DNA of 64,000 bases, taken from Flavobacteriales bacterium UBA7666 (GTDB lineage Bacteria; Bacteroidota; Bacteroidia; Flavobacteriales_D; Crocinitomicaceae). Position numbers and translations under genes: made by a program. The notes beneath the pieces were generated by a model. The model saw nothing but the letters and a program-made list of their open reading frames with translations. It was not told where the DNA came from and did not search any database. Location of the stretch: positions 3,450-67,449 of the forward strand of contig DLHO01000017.1 in the NCBI GenBank assembly GCA_002483265.1, written 5' to 3'. This document shows positions 15,314 through 25,525 of the stretch, piece after piece (the first letter of the stretch is position 1; the number at the start of each line of letters is the position of its first letter).

Positions 15314-17746
15314 CTATTGGAAGATCACATTCATTTCTACACGTCTGTTTTTCTGACGACCTTCTGGTGTTGCATTCGTTGCGATTGGTTTAGTTTGACC
15401 ATACCATTCTGGTTTCAATCGAGTTGCATCTACACCTTTGCTAGCTAAGTATTTTTTAACTGCTTCAGCACGGTTTTTAGAAAGGGTCATGTTTTTCTTA
15501 GCATCACCTTTGTTATCTGTGTGACCAGCGATTTGTAATTTCCACTCTGGTTTTTTGATTAACAATGCTGCTAAGTCATCCAATGATTTGAACGAAGTTG
15601 CAAGAATGATTGCTTTACCTGATTGGAACTCTAAGTTCTCAAATGCAGTATTCAAGATTTCTTGTTCTTCTTTCGCGATCTTAGGACAACCACGGTTTTC
15701 AATTACACCTGGTATTGTCGGACAATCATCATCTTTATCGTATAATCCGTCACCATCTGTATCTGGCCAAGGACAACCGTCGTTTTCTTTCGAACCGTAG
15801 ATTGTAGGACATTTATCCACATTATCGAATAATCCGTCGTTATCCGTATCAGGACATCCTTGGTAAGCCAATGGACCAGGAAGATCCGGACATAAATCTT
15901 CAGAATCCTGAATTCCATCACCATCTCTGTCAGGACAACCGTTGAATGCAGGTAACCCTTTCACTGTTGGACAACTGTCGTTCGGATCAATAATTCCATC
16001 TTCATCTGTATCAGGACATCCTCTGTAAGCTGCTAAACCAGCCAAGTCCGGACAAGCGTCATCTTTATCAGGAATTTTATCTCCATCACGGTCAGGACAT
16101 CCCTGGAATTCTAACAATCCCGGAGTTTCAGGACATAAATCTTCTACGTCTTTAATTCCGTCACCGTCTGTATCAGGACAACCTTTGAATGCCCAAACTC
16201 CCGGAGTATCCACACATTCATCTTTCTTATCGGAAACTTTATCACCGTCTTTATCATCCGGTTTCGTATAAAGAATCGGAAGGCGAAGTCCAACGAAAAA
16301 TTCTGTTCCACGTACTTTTCCTCTTGCAAAAAGCGAGTTGAAATCAACTACACCAACTGTAATTGGTCCGAGTCTGGAAGCGATACCTGCTTTCCAACCG
16401 GAGTAATTATTCACGGATATTGGTACGTATAATCCAAACCATGCATAATCAAAGCTTGGAGTAATTGCGAATTGGTTTGGAGTTTTAACACGAGAAGGAT
16501 TTTTCTTACTAATCATGTTAATATTACCAGTTGCGTTGATGTAGAACCATTTCCAGATATGGTAATCCAATTGGATATTCAAAGCTGTTGGAGTGTTCAT
16601 ATAATAAGATTCACCAACTCCCTCATTCGAGTTCCAACCTGCATCATTTGTAATCAAACTATCAATAATTGAATCGAAAGAAGCAAAAGATGTTGCTTTA
16701 TCAAAAATGCGTAAGTCAAGAGTGCTTGTATTTACGGAGAAATCACGGCTGTGACCACCTTTCGTAAATTTCATACCACCGATATCTAAAACGGAAACTC
16801 CTGCACGCAATTCGTATTTGTTTTCATTGCGCATCCAAAGATCTGTTTCACCATCCATTTCATACTTGTACTGTTTGTATTTTGGACGCCATTCGTAAAC
16901 AACACCCAGATCCAAGCCAAATCCGAGTTTTGATGACGACTTGAAAAAGTCCTTTGCACGGAAGTTTTTCATATCCTCATCCAGGTTATCAGAGTAACCG
17001 TATTTGAAGTTTCCAACTAAGGTTGTCGCAGTATCCTTGTTTAGGAGTTCGTAATCCAACTCATCTGTGTAAGCATAAGCGGAAGCAACTCCCTGTAATA
17101 ATTTAACACGACCACCGACTTTCAGGAAATGTGCTCCTTTATCCATTACTACCTGACCATAGTTGATGCCATATTCATTCCATGCCATCATGTTTGTAGT
17201 AACCAATTTGTCTTTTAACTGGAGATTCCACAGAGTAGCGAAATCCAATCCTTCTTGTGCCAATTTGGCCAATTTTGGATCGATATCATCTACGTTTGTG
17301 ATCATTCTGCTTTTAGCAGCGAAACCAATTGCAATTTTGGGATTGATGTGGAATGCAAAATTCAAGATGTCGATTTGATAATTCAAATAAACCCCTCTTG
17401 TTTTAATCCCTGTTTTGTTGTAGTCATATAAATCAAAAATGGCACGATCGTACAAGGTACTGTCGGGTTGCATCCACATGGTATCTTTCTTAAAAGATTT
17501 CAACCACCATTTCGGCATCACATCTGTTTTAAAATACTTGGCATTTTGCCAAGCCCCGACGTTCGCACTTGCCAGATTGATATCGACGATAAATCTTCCG
17601 TCAACAAAACTGGCAGGCTGTACGTCTAATCCCATAACTCCAGCATAGTTACTACTGTGTACGCCCAAATAATTTTGAGAGAATGCAGTAATAGTAGTAA
17701 AACATGAAAGAGCTAAGAAAGTTAATTTACGTAACTGTTTCTTCAT
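15314..17746 (-). CDS. Outer-membrane protein: porin-like domain, seven thrombospondin type-3 repeats, OmpA domain
   Basis: An 810-aa envelope protein. Signal peptide about 1-23; a beta-rich domain to about residue 490 that resembles the DUF5723 barrel-type family; seven thrombospondin type-3 calcium-binding repeats (about 497-686) with the D-x-D-G-D-x-x-x-D pattern alternating with G-C-P-D; then a C-terminal OmpA domain (about 690-810) with the peptidoglycan-binding I-A-G-H-T-D-N-x-G-D and N-R-R-V-E motifs. It probably anchors the outer membrane to peptidoglycan with a rigid calcium-loaded linker. It starts 11 bp after the stop of the gene at 17758-19926, so the two are probably one operon. 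A strong terminator follows. The family assignment of the first domain is the least certain part. Confidence 0.9.
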   Translation of the reverse strand: MKKQLRKLTFLALSCFTTITAFSQNYLGVHSSNYAGVMGLDVQPASFVDGRFIVDINLASANVGAWQNAKYFKTDVMPKWWLKSFKKDTMWMQPDSTLYDRAIFDLYDYNKTGIKTRGVYLNYQIDILNFAFHINPKIAIGFAAKSRMITNVDDIDPKLAKLAQEGLDFATLWNLQLKDKLVTTNMMAWNEYGINYGQVVMDKGAHFLKVGGRVKLLQGVASAYAYTDELDYELLNKDTATTLVGNFKYGYSDNLDEDMKNFRAKDFFKSSSKLGFGLDLGVVYEWRPKYKQYKYEMDGETDLWMRNENKYELRAGVSVLDIGGMKFTKGGHSRDFSVNTSTLDLRIFDKATSFASFDSIIDSLITNDAGWNSNEGVGESYYMNTPTALNIQLDYHIWKWFYINATGNINMISKKNPSRVKTPNQFAITPSFDYAWFGLYVPISVNNYSGWKAGIASRLGPITVGVVDFNSLFARGKVRGTEFFVGLRLPILYTKPDDKDGDKVSDKKDECVDTPGVWAFKGCPDTDGDGIKDVEDLCPETPGLLEFQGCPDRDGDKIPDKDDACPDLAGLAAYRGCPDTDEDGIIDPNDSCPTVKGLPAFNGCPDRDGDGIQDSEDLCPDLPGPLAYQGCPDTDNDGLFDNVDKCPTIYGSKENDGCPWPDTDGDGLYDKDDDCPTIPGVIENRGCPKIAKEEQEILNTAFENLEFQSGKAIILATSFKSLDDLAALLIKKPEWKLQIAGHTDNKGDAKKNMTLSKNRAEAVKKYLASKGVDATRLKPEWYGQTKPIATNATPEGRQKNRRVEMNVIFQ

Positions 17747-17757
17747 AAGTAGTCTTA

Positions 17758-19926
17758 TTAATAGTTCAATGGATAACGAATTAAATAGCCATTTGCTTGC
17801 GAAACTAACAAAATCGTTCCATCGGCTTGTCTTTGGAAGACAATTTTATTAGAGCCTTCGTAGCTTTCTTTATTTAATTCATTTCCACGTATTGTATAAA
17901 TATAACAATTATTGGCAATTCCATCTATTATTCCAACGACAGTTTTACCATTTGGCAATTTAATCAATGAGGCATCATCAATATTGGTGACAGTAGCGTT
18001 GAACTGGCCTAAAATGGTTCCTGTTCCGCTGATGACGTAAATGGTATTTTGCTGATTTAAGAAGAAAAGCTGCTCGTCTCCAAAGTTTTGGGTATTTAGA
18101 ATGGAAGAAACATTCCCGACCAACATCGCTTTAGTCCCATTTTCAGTCAAGCGAACGAATTGTTTTTTAGCTAGTCCCAGCAAACTAATAGTTCCATTTA
18201 CTTTTACCAGATGCCATTCTCCCTCGCTTAAATTTTGCGATTTGATCACTCGTTTTCGTTTGATAGAAATACTGGACCAATTGGAATTCGTGCAGATATG
18301 AGCAATTAACTCGCCTTTCTTTCCCTGAACGACCAATTGTGCATCTTTTTGCAAATTCCCGTTCACGCCAACTTTGAAGCTCAGTTTTCCATTCGTTCCA
18401 AATCCCTGAACCTGTCCGTCTGCAACGAAAGAAATGAAGTCTTTTCCGTTCCAATAATAAGAGAATAGATTACTTGTAACGTTCGTGCAAACGATTGGAA
18501 AACCAGCCAGGTTATTTCCGGATCTGTCAAAGCCCTGAATTCCGTTTTTCGTGCTTAGGAAAATTCCATTACCAATGAAAATGGGGTTTCCAATGGGTTC
18601 AGCTTCTAGATTTTTATTCCAGAGAATTTGTTTATTGCCAACTAAGTAAAGGGTGTTTGACTGGGTAATGGCAAGTAGGTTGTTTGAACCCGGAATTGGA
18701 TTTATACTGCGGAGATTATCGTCTAAACGTAGGGGATTTAGTTTAGGTAATTCTTTCGAATCAGCGTCTGAGTCAGATTGTTCCTCGTTTAAAAGTTGTA
18801 CCGTACTATGATTTGCACCAGTCAGTCGACTCATTGTAATTTGCTGATTCCGATCAAAATTTCGATAGGAAACTTTTTGCGGACTGTTGCTGAATAATTT
18901 GAATTTCAGCATGGTGGATTGCTCCAAAGTTGCACCTGTTTCATAATTACCGATCATGCGATTGATACTTTGCTGCGAGTTTGAAATAAGCACACTATTA
19001 TTGAAAATTTCTAAATAAATCTTCTTGTTTGCATGAAGGAAAGGGAAATAATATCCTTTCAATGTTGCTTGTTTTTGTTTGTCGGACAGTTCCACACGAT
19101 CCAATTCGTTCAGAATCGCCAATGGATCTTGTCCTGGCTTATAATCTGTGATCAAACAGCTGTCTTTCTGATTCACAACAAGGGCTAAACCAAAATTAAG
19201 CCATTCGTATAAAATTGACTTACCCGGAAACTTCGAAAGCAAGTAGTTTTTTTCGTAAAAAGTATAGGAATCAAAATCGGCAGGAATGAGTTCTTGAAAC
19301 AATTCCTGATCATTTACCAGTGGTAGCGCCTTACTTCCTGTGTGAGTAATGTATTTGGCATTGTGACTTGAAATGAAGTACGAATCTTCTATTTCGTAAG
19401 TTTTGTCGGTAGTTTTATAAACCAGTGATAAACTGCTTTTACGATCTAAATATTTCCAGGAAACAACACTTTTTGAATCGGGCTGCCAGTCTGTAAGATA
19501 AAGCACTAAGAATTTTCCATGGAATTCACCTTTCCAGTTGTTGGATAAAGAAATGTGTTTTTGGGTCGAAATACTCGATGATAATGAAAGCCTTGCAACA
19601 TAACTCTTCACAATTTCACTGGTCCATGGTTTACTTCGTTCCAATAACACCAAATCCCGATTTGTGGAAAAGTAGAAATGTTGAATTCGTTCAGGTTGAT
19701 TCAACAGCGTAGCAAAGAAAGGGCTTTTTTGAAGTGAAGAGACAATGGGGCTGTTGTAATCAATTTCAAGTGGTTTGTGAACTACAATAATGGTGTCATC
19801 CTCTTGAGAAAATGTGTTTTCCGGAGTTGGGGGAGCACTTGAACCTTCTACAAGAGTGAAACCAACGTAACTAATCCAACCCAAGGAACAGATTACCAGA
19901 AAACTAATTATTGAACGATTGAGCAT
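17758..19926 (-). CDS. Membrane-anchored or exported protein of unknown function, propeller-like C-terminus
   Basis: No named family recognised with confidence. The 722-aa product begins with one hydrophobic segment (residues 6-26) that may be a signal peptide or an anchor. The first half (to about 380) has no motif I can name. The second half (about 410-720) has repeating short strands with G-x-x-x-W/G-N-P-I-F-I-G-N-G-I-F-L and I-Q-G-F-D-R-S-G-N-N-L-A-G-F-P, as in PQQ/WD-type beta propellers. The stop lies 11 bp before the OmpA-like gene start, so they are likely translated from one mRNA and may act in the same envelope structure. The start ATG at 19926 is the only good candidate upstream of the hydrophobic segment. 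rnhB lies 81 bp upstream on the same strand. Confidence 0.75.
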   Translation of the reverse strand: MLNRSIISFLVICSLGWISYVGFTLVEGSSAPPTPENTFSQEDDTIIVVHKPLEIDYNSPIVSSLQKSPFFATLLNQPERIQHFYFSTNRDLVLLERSKPWTSEIVKSYVARLSLSSSISTQKHISLSNNWKGEFHGKFLVLYLTDWQPDSKSVVSWKYLDRKSSLSLVYKTTDKTYEIEDSYFISSHNAKYITHTGSKALPLVNDQELFQELIPADFDSYTFYEKNYLLSKFPGKSILYEWLNFGLALVVNQKDSCLITDYKPGQDPLAILNELDRVELSDKQKQATLKGYYFPFLHANKKIYLEIFNNSVLISNSQQSINRMIGNYETGATLEQSTMLKFKLFSNSPQKVSYRNFDRNQQITMSRLTGANHSTVQLLNEEQSDSDADSKELPKLNPLRLDDNLRSINPIPGSNNLLAITQSNTLYLVGNKQILWNKNLEAEPIGNPIFIGNGIFLSTKNGIQGFDRSGNNLAGFPIVCTNVTSNLFSYYWNGKDFISFVADGQVQGFGTNGKLSFKVGVNGNLQKDAQLVVQGKKGELIAHICTNSNWSSISIKRKRVIKSQNLSEGEWHLVKVNGTISLLGLAKKQFVRLTENGTKAMLVGNVSSILNTQNFGDEQLFFLNQQNTIYVISGTGTILGQFNATVTNIDDASLIKLPNGKTVVGIIDGIANNCYIYTIRGNELNKESYEGSNKIVFQRQADGTILLVSQANGYLIRYPLNY

Positions 19927-20007
19927 AATACCTGACTATTCATCAAAAATAATGCTTCGTTCGGCTCCGTTCGCATCTTTCTCATGAAGTAGTTAACAGA
20001 GGAGTGT

Positions 20008-20616
20008 TTACTCCATAAATAGTGATAATTGTCCCTTTCCAAGAAGGTTAAATCCGGGACGGTGGTGAATGCAGGCGCCGTGAATTTCGATTGCTTCCCG
20101 ATGAACTTTGGTGGGATAACCCTTGTTTACGTTCCAATGATAATGTGGGAACTCTTCATGAAGACGTTCCATGTATTCATCCCGATAGGTTTTTGCAAGG
20201 ATGGAAGCGGCTGCGATATTCTTGTACTTGCCGTCTCCTTTGATAATAGCAATAGAAGGGATTTCATTTGAAAGCAATGTTTTGTTTCCATCAATGAGTA
20301 ACAATTCCGGTCTCACTTTTAAAGCCATTGCCGCACGATGCATGCCCGTTAATGAGGCTTTTAGAATATTCAATTCGGCAATTTCGTTGGGTTGCAGGAA
20401 CTGTACAGAAAATGCAAGTGCTTCTTGTTCAATGATCGGGCGTAATAAATTTCTACTTTTTTCCGAAATCTGTTTAGAATCATTCAGTAAGTGATGTGAG
20501 AAGCCTGTTGGAAGTATTACCGAAGCACAAACAACAGGGCCAGCAAGACAGCCTCTTCCAGCTTCATCACAGCCTGCTTCCAGCTTTGTTTCATCAAAAT
20601 GGTCTAATAATTGCAT
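20008..20616 (-). CDS. rnhB: Ribonuclease HII
   Basis: RNase HII nicks RNA:DNA hybrids and removes single ribonucleotides misincorporated in DNA. The 202-aa protein has the family signature G-C-D-E-A-G-R-G-C-L-A-G-P-V near the N-terminus (Asp17 and Glu18 as metal ligands), a further acidic residue in L-L-L-I-D-G-N-K and the last in K-T-Y-R-D-E-Y-M. Length is normal. It may be the first gene of the minus-strand group with 17758-19926 and the OmpA-like gene. It is divergent from the small secreted gene at 20705. Confidence 0.95.
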   Translation of the reverse strand: MQLLDHFDETKLEAGCDEAGRGCLAGPVVCASVILPTGFSHHLLNDSKQISEKSRNLLRPIIEQEALAFSVQFLQPNEIAELNILKASLTGMHRAAMALKVRPELLLIDGNKTLLSNEIPSIAIIKGDGKYKNIAAASILAKTYRDEYMERLHEEFPHYHWNVNKGYPTKVHREAIEIHGACIHHRPGFNLLGKGQLSLFME

Positions 20617-20704
20617 AAAGCAAATGTTATTAAAATAATTGTATATTTATCACAAACAACCTTTAGGTTTTTTATTACGTCTACTTATAAACTGTTATAG
20701 AATT

Positions 20705-21064
20705 ATGAAAAAGTTAGTAATGATGTTCGTTTTGTCTTTGGCAAGTTCTTTTGCTTTTAGTCAAAATTCTGCTTCAATTAGTGAAACTCAATTGAAAACA
20801 GGAAAATCAAGCGGAGTATATGAATTTTCAGTTCCGGAATCGATTACTGCTGAAAAAGTCGAAGCTGTAAAAGGCTATTATAAAGACTACTTTTCAGTGG
20901 CATTCAATGAATCAACGGATGTCTTAAAAGTTACTTTGTTGAAGAATGAAGATTCAAATTTAAATGTTGTTAATCGTTTATTGGTAGCTTTAGATTTACG
21001 TACAATTTCTGTTGGGGGTGAAAACTTGACCTTCCAGGATATGAAAGATAAATATTTGAAATAG
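20705..21064 (+). CDS. Small secreted protein of unknown function
   Basis: A 119-aa product with a signal peptide (MKKLVMMFVLSLASSFAFSQ). The ATG at 20705 is chosen because it starts the signal peptide exactly; an upstream TTG frame at 20639 only adds charged residues. The mature part reads strand (GVYEFSVP), helix (about 47-60), strand (YFSVAFN), strand (VLKVTLLK), helix (about 85-97): the same beta-alpha-beta-beta-alpha order as the 117-aa proteins at 4255 and 11221, and also without a CxxC. I cannot show sequence homology between them. It stands alone between rnhB and a convergent T9SS cargo gene and has its own terminator. Confidence 0.75.
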   Translation: MKKLVMMFVLSLASSFAFSQNSASISETQLKTGKSSGVYEFSVPESITAEKVEAVKGYYKDYFSVAFNESTDVLKVTLLKNEDSNLNVVNRLLVALDLRTISVGGENLTFQDMKDKYLK

Positions 21065-21092
21065 GAGATCAGCAGCAACTGATCGATAAATG

Positions 21093-21126
21093 AAAAAGCC
21101 CCGACATATTGTCGGGGCTTTTTTGT
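21093..21126. terminator. Bidirectional rho-independent terminator
   Basis: Stem GCCCCGACA / TGTCGGGGC with a 3-nt loop, five As before and six Ts after. It separates two convergent genes (stop codons at 21064 and 21144). Confidence 0.95.
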
Positions 21127-21143
21127 GTCTATTTGTTTTGAAT

Positions 21144-23504
21144 TTATTTGACGATCTGAACTTTGAAAACCTGCCCACCTGTTCTTACAATCAACTGGTA
21201 ATTACCTTTCGCTAATTGTTTTGTTTCAAGTGTTCCGGTATTGCTATTAATTGTGCTTTCCAGTACTAAACGACCAGAGTTATCAATTAATTCGACACGC
21301 TCAACTACCTGTTTTGTCGACTCAATCTTAATGAAATCAGTCATTGGGTTTGGATAAACTGTTACTCCGAATTGTACTAATTCGTCAATTCCAAGAGAAG
21401 AGAAGTTGATGGTAACCGATTCCGTTGTTTCACATCCGTTTGCATCTGTAATAGTAATGGTATACGTACCCGGAAGCGCATTCGTAATTGAATTTGTTGT
21501 ATTACCATCACTCCAAAGATAGGAATAGGGAGCTGAGCCGCCCGTTGGAGAAACGCTGGCACTTCCGTCAGGACATGTAGAACAAGTACTGGTTGTACTG
21601 GTCGGATTAGCAATAATCGGAGTTGGATCAGTCAAGGTACTTGAAATAGTCGTTGTACAATTGTTGGCATCCGTAATTGTTGCAGTATACGTACCTGCAG
21701 GAGCCAATAATACGGTTGAATCACCGGCAATATTCCAGCTCACAGTATAAGGTGCCTGACCGTTTTGAAGATCAATTTCAATTTCGCCCGAATCACCAAT
21801 GCAAAGTGGGTTTGTTGCAGATAATATGGTAGCATCCGGATTCAATGTTGTTGTGATTTCAACGGAATCAATGAATGAACAATCTCCATTTGAAATAGTG
21901 TAGGTATGGTAACCTTCACTTAAACCCGTAATAACCGGATTTGTGGATGCGTCTTCCCATGCTACCGAATAACCCGGATTTAAAGTTAGTTCAGCGTCAC
22001 CATTTGCCAGTTCACAAGTTGAATTTGTTGAATTGGAAAGAACTCCGCCAATTTCACCGAAACAAATATCAAATTGAGGTCGGATAATGAATGATTTTTG
22101 AAAGTTGGTTGGGAAAGTTTCCATTGCGCTAAAATTCGGTCCATTTGCCGGCCATTTTACAAAGACAGAATTCGTTTGAAAAATGGCAGATGTTTGTGCG
22201 ACAGCCAAAGTAGAATCAAATTCGATTTGCATGAAACCATATTTTCCGGGAGCAAGGGTTAACGGACCTCCATGTATTGGAAGGGTATACATTCTTGCAC
22301 TGTCATCAATATAAAGAAGTGTATCTGTTGATGCGAAAAAGGTTGTTGGAACGCCAAGACCATTGGTAGTAAAGATTGCGGTTGCGAGTTTCTTTCCGGT
22401 ATAGCCTCTGGTAAAATAAACTTTTACATCGGTTAGTGAAGTGGTGTTTTCAATATTGAACACCTGACCTAAATATCCTTCACCAACTCCAATTCCAAGT
22501 TGACCCACGATTACTCCATTATCTCGAGCCATTTCAGCATCAGTAACAGTAATGGGAAGTGTAGATAGAATGGTGTCATTCACAGTGTTCATATCAGATT
22601 CTGTGGCAATGGGAAAATACTTGAAAGTATAGACACCATTTGAAGTTGGGGTATAACTTGCAGTCAGAGATGCAGAAGTAGCTCCCGATGCCAGTGATGG
22701 AATGGAGCTGCTCATAACTGTAGTTTCCAATACTCCATCTTTGATAATCTGACAACCCATTACAACATTGGTCATGGCCTGTAATCCTTGATTGTGGATA
22801 ACAGCTTCCAGTTTGAAATTCTGAGGAGTAGTCAATTGATTAGCCGGAGCTATTGTGTAAGGATTTTGAGTTGGGGTGATTACTTCCAGGTCAAAGTTGT
22901 TGATCACACGTAATTCGATGTCATCAATTACAAGAATAAATTTATCGTTGGAATTATTTCTAAAGCCAATGTAAACCGTTTGTCCGGTGTATGCACTTAG
23001 CGGAACAGAATGATTTGTCCATGTGGAGTTTTCAGCCGCAGTTGAGAAAACAACGGTAGAAGAGGTCAGCTGGTTCCCAATAGCTCCGGTACCACCTGTT
23101 GGAGCAACAGTCATTATTCTGACTTCATATCCATCAGGATACGCCGGGTCGTATGCTTTCGCATTCCAAAAAAGTGTTGTGTTTGGAAGAATTGTTTGGG
23201 CGGGTGTCCACATGAAATCATTTGCATCCCCAACGGGAGAATAGAATGAATTACTGAAGGCAACAGAATCCACCACATTATTTTGAAAATCTTCTCTTCG
23301 TTCCCAAGCTTCATTGACATAGGATACTGTTGCACTAGGTGTTCGGTTATCTACGTTTCTTAGCAAGAATCCCGGAGCGAATGTATATGTTCCTGCTCCA
23401 CCAGCAGTTGGTCCCGGAATCCCGTCGAAATCTTCGAGATAATAGGTTTGAGAAAAACTAAAAAAGCTCAGAAAAGAGACAATGAATAGGATGTGTTTTT
23501 TCAT
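21144..23504 (-). CDS. T9SS-secreted protein with type A sorting domain
   Basis: A 786-aa exported protein. The start is MKKHILFIVSFLSFFSFSQ at 23504; a longer frame to 23618 has no start support. After the signal peptide there is a jelly-roll-like domain with T-Y-Y-L-E-D-F-D-G (about 20-215) as in the choice-of-anchor/cleaved-adhesin group, a beta-sandwich region, then two SprB-type modules (N-P-L-C-I-G-D-S-G-E-I and C-S-T-C-P-D-G-S-A-S-V with Y-S-Y-L-W-S-D-G), and a C-terminal type A sorting domain (last about 75 residues; Y-P-N-P, L-A-K-G-N-Y). Known role of that domain: export and cell-surface attachment by T9SS. Specific function unknown. Confidence 0.9.
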   Translation of the reverse strand: MKKHILFIVSFLSFFSFSQTYYLEDFDGIPGPTAGGAGTYTFAPGFLLRNVDNRTPSATVSYVNEAWERREDFQNNVVDSVAFSNSFYSPVGDANDFMWTPAQTILPNTTLFWNAKAYDPAYPDGYEVRIMTVAPTGGTGAIGNQLTSSTVVFSTAAENSTWTNHSVPLSAYTGQTVYIGFRNNSNDKFILVIDDIELRVINNFDLEVITPTQNPYTIAPANQLTTPQNFKLEAVIHNQGLQAMTNVVMGCQIIKDGVLETTVMSSSIPSLASGATSASLTASYTPTSNGVYTFKYFPIATESDMNTVNDTILSTLPITVTDAEMARDNGVIVGQLGIGVGEGYLGQVFNIENTTSLTDVKVYFTRGYTGKKLATAIFTTNGLGVPTTFFASTDTLLYIDDSARMYTLPIHGGPLTLAPGKYGFMQIEFDSTLAVAQTSAIFQTNSVFVKWPANGPNFSAMETFPTNFQKSFIIRPQFDICFGEIGGVLSNSTNSTCELANGDAELTLNPGYSVAWEDASTNPVITGLSEGYHTYTISNGDCSFIDSVEITTTLNPDATILSATNPLCIGDSGEIEIDLQNGQAPYTVSWNIAGDSTVLLAPAGTYTATITDANNCTTTISSTLTDPTPIIANPTSTTSTCSTCPDGSASVSPTGGSAPYSYLWSDGNTTNSITNALPGTYTITITDANGCETTESVTINFSSLGIDELVQFGVTVYPNPMTDFIKIESTKQVVERVELIDNSGRLVLESTINSNTGTLETKQLAKGNYQLIVRTGGQVFKVQIVK

Positions 23505-23712
23505 AATTATAAGTACTAGAGCCGCGAAGATATTCAATATTAGTTGACTGAAAAAACGAATTGTTATTGAAAGTTGTTCAGGATGGATGAAATCAAAGTT
23601 TGATTGAGCGCTTAGCAATGGTTGAAAAACAGAAAACCATCCGTCAAATAACGAATGGCTTCCTATTAGTGTTCTACCTGAATCCTATCCACGATCGCGG
23701 ATTGGGAAAGGA

Positions 23713-25491
23713 TTATAAAGTATATGCGTTCTTGTCAATTAAGTATTGAGCAATTGTTTGTCTTTCGTTTTTCGGATTGATCGGGTCAATTTTCGTGAAA
23801 CGTTTTACTCCGGTTACCATCATGCGTGATTCATCTCCTTCAGCGAAACTGTAGATTGCATCTTTAGCAGCCTTATCGATCAATTCTGCCACATCGTAGA
23901 AGTATGTTTTTACAATTGAAATCGGAATTGCAGCCGCAGCTTCTCCTTGTGTTTCGATCAATTTCTCTACACGCAATAGAACAGATTCAGCCTGATAAAC
24001 CCAAATAGCGATATCTGCAATGTTCATCAAAATCTCTTGTTCTTTTGACATGGTTTGCATCAGCTTTTGCACTGCGGAACCTGCAACCATTAAAATTGTT
24101 TTCTTGAATCCGGAAAGTGCTTGTCTCTGGGAAGCTAATGGATGAGAACCTAATTCAGTCATTTCCGGAATACTCATTAATTCAGATGCAACTTTCATTG
24201 CCGGACCCATTAAATCCAATTCGCCTTTCATTGCACGGCGCAATACCATATCAACGATCAATAAGCGGTTGATTTCATTTGTTCCTTCAAAAATGCGGTT
24301 GATGCGTGAATCACGGTAACCTCTTTCAACAGAAGATTCTGCAGAATAACCCATTCCACCGAAGATTTGAACTCCTTCGTCCGCCACATAATCCAAACAT
24401 TCAGATCCGGCAACTTTCAGGATTGCACATTCAGGAGCGAATTGTTCAATTCCTTTTAAAGTAGCCGGGCCTTTTTCCATTCCTTCGGCAACATATGCCT
24501 GAATTGCATCATCAATGTTCTGACCTGCACGGTAAATCGCAGATTCGACTACATAAGTCCGGATTCCCTGTTCTGCGATTTTGAAGCGGATTGCTCCATA
24601 TTTTGAAATATTTCTTCCAAACTGCTCGCGCTCATTTGCGTAACGAATGGATTCCGTAATGGTTTGTTTTGCACCTCCCAAAACACCGGCAGCCAATTTG
24701 ATCCGTCCAATGTTTAGAATGTTCAATGCGATTTTAAAGCCATTTTCCCGTTCTGAAAGCATGTTTTCAACAGGTACTTTCACGTTATTAAAGAATACTT
24801 GACGAGTTGATGAGCCTTTGATTCCCATTTTCTTTTCTTCCGGATTTAAACTGATCCCTTCTGAATCCGCTTCAACCAAGAATGCTGAAAGGTTTTTATC
24901 GTCATCAATCTTTGCAAAGACAGTAAATAGGTTTGCGAATCCACCATTGGTAATCCACATCTTCTGTCCATTTAAAACATAGTGTTTTCCATCAGGTGTA
25001 AGAACCGCTTTTGTTTTTCCGGAATTCGCATCCGATCCTGCACTTGGTTCTGTTAAACAATAAGCTGCTTTCCAGTCACCACTAGCCAGTTTTGGAATAT
25101 ATTTCGCTTTTTGTTCAGCATTTCCGTAATACAATAAAGGCAAAGTACCAATTCCGGTATGGGCTCCATACGCAACAGAGAAGGAGTGACCTTTTCCTAA
25201 ACGTTCAGTTGCTAAAAGCGACGTTTTGAAATCAACACCCATTCCGCCTAAGTCTTCCGGAACAGATAGACCAAGCATTCCCAATTCACCTGCTTTTTGA
25301 ATCAATGAAGGCATTAATCCTTCTTCCATTTTATCAATGCGTTCTAAAAGTGGAGTAATTTCTTGTTCAATAAAATCATCACAAGTTTGAGCAATCATAC
25401 GTTGCTCCTCCGACCATTCTTCCGGAGTAAATATTTCCTGATGAGTAACATCGCGGATGATGAATTCTCCGCCTTTGATAGCTTGTGACAT
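23713..25491 (-). CDS. Acyl-CoA dehydrogenase (VLCAD-like, long form)
   Basis: A 592-aa flavoenzyme for the first step of fatty-acid beta-oxidation, making a trans-2,3 double bond in an acyl-CoA and passing electrons to ETF. The acyl-CoA dehydrogenase domains are in order: N-terminal helical, middle beta with A-Y-C-L-T-E-P-S-A-G-S-D, and C-terminal helical with G-G-M-G-Y and I-F-E-G-T-N-E-I-N-R, where the Glu is the expected catalytic base in VLCAD-like members. It has an extra C-terminal domain of about 150 residues, typical of the VLCAD/ACAD9-like group. It is a single gene with its own promoter, 325 bp from the divergent kinase gene. Chain-length preference cannot be read from the sequence. 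Confidence 0.92.
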   Translation of the reverse strand: MSQAIKGGEFIIRDVTHQEIFTPEEWSEEQRMIAQTCDDFIEQEITPLLERIDKMEEGLMPSLIQKAGELGMLGLSVPEDLGGMGVDFKTSLLATERLGKGHSFSVAYGAHTGIGTLPLLYYGNAEQKAKYIPKLASGDWKAAYCLTEPSAGSDANSGKTKAVLTPDGKHYVLNGQKMWITNGGFANLFTVFAKIDDDKNLSAFLVEADSEGISLNPEEKKMGIKGSSTRQVFFNNVKVPVENMLSERENGFKIALNILNIGRIKLAAGVLGGAKQTITESIRYANEREQFGRNISKYGAIRFKIAEQGIRTYVVESAIYRAGQNIDDAIQAYVAEGMEKGPATLKGIEQFAPECAILKVAGSECLDYVADEGVQIFGGMGYSAESSVERGYRDSRINRIFEGTNEINRLLIVDMVLRRAMKGELDLMGPAMKVASELMSIPEMTELGSHPLASQRQALSGFKKTILMVAGSAVQKLMQTMSKEQEILMNIADIAIWVYQAESVLLRVEKLIETQGEAAAAIPISIVKTYFYDVAELIDKAAKDAIYSFAEGDESRMMVTGVKRFTKIDPINPKNERQTIAQYLIDKNAYTL

Positions 25492-25525
25492 AATTCTATA
25501 TTGTTTTTAAGTTCGTTTCTTGCCC

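Noticed and set aside
23505..23618. Longer N-terminus for the T9SS cargo protein (also for doxX to 14567, DUF962 to 49123, 20639 and 33396)
   Set aside because: In each case the signal peptide, membrane segment or family N-terminus begins exactly at the downstream ATG; the extensions run through intergenic or regulatory DNA.
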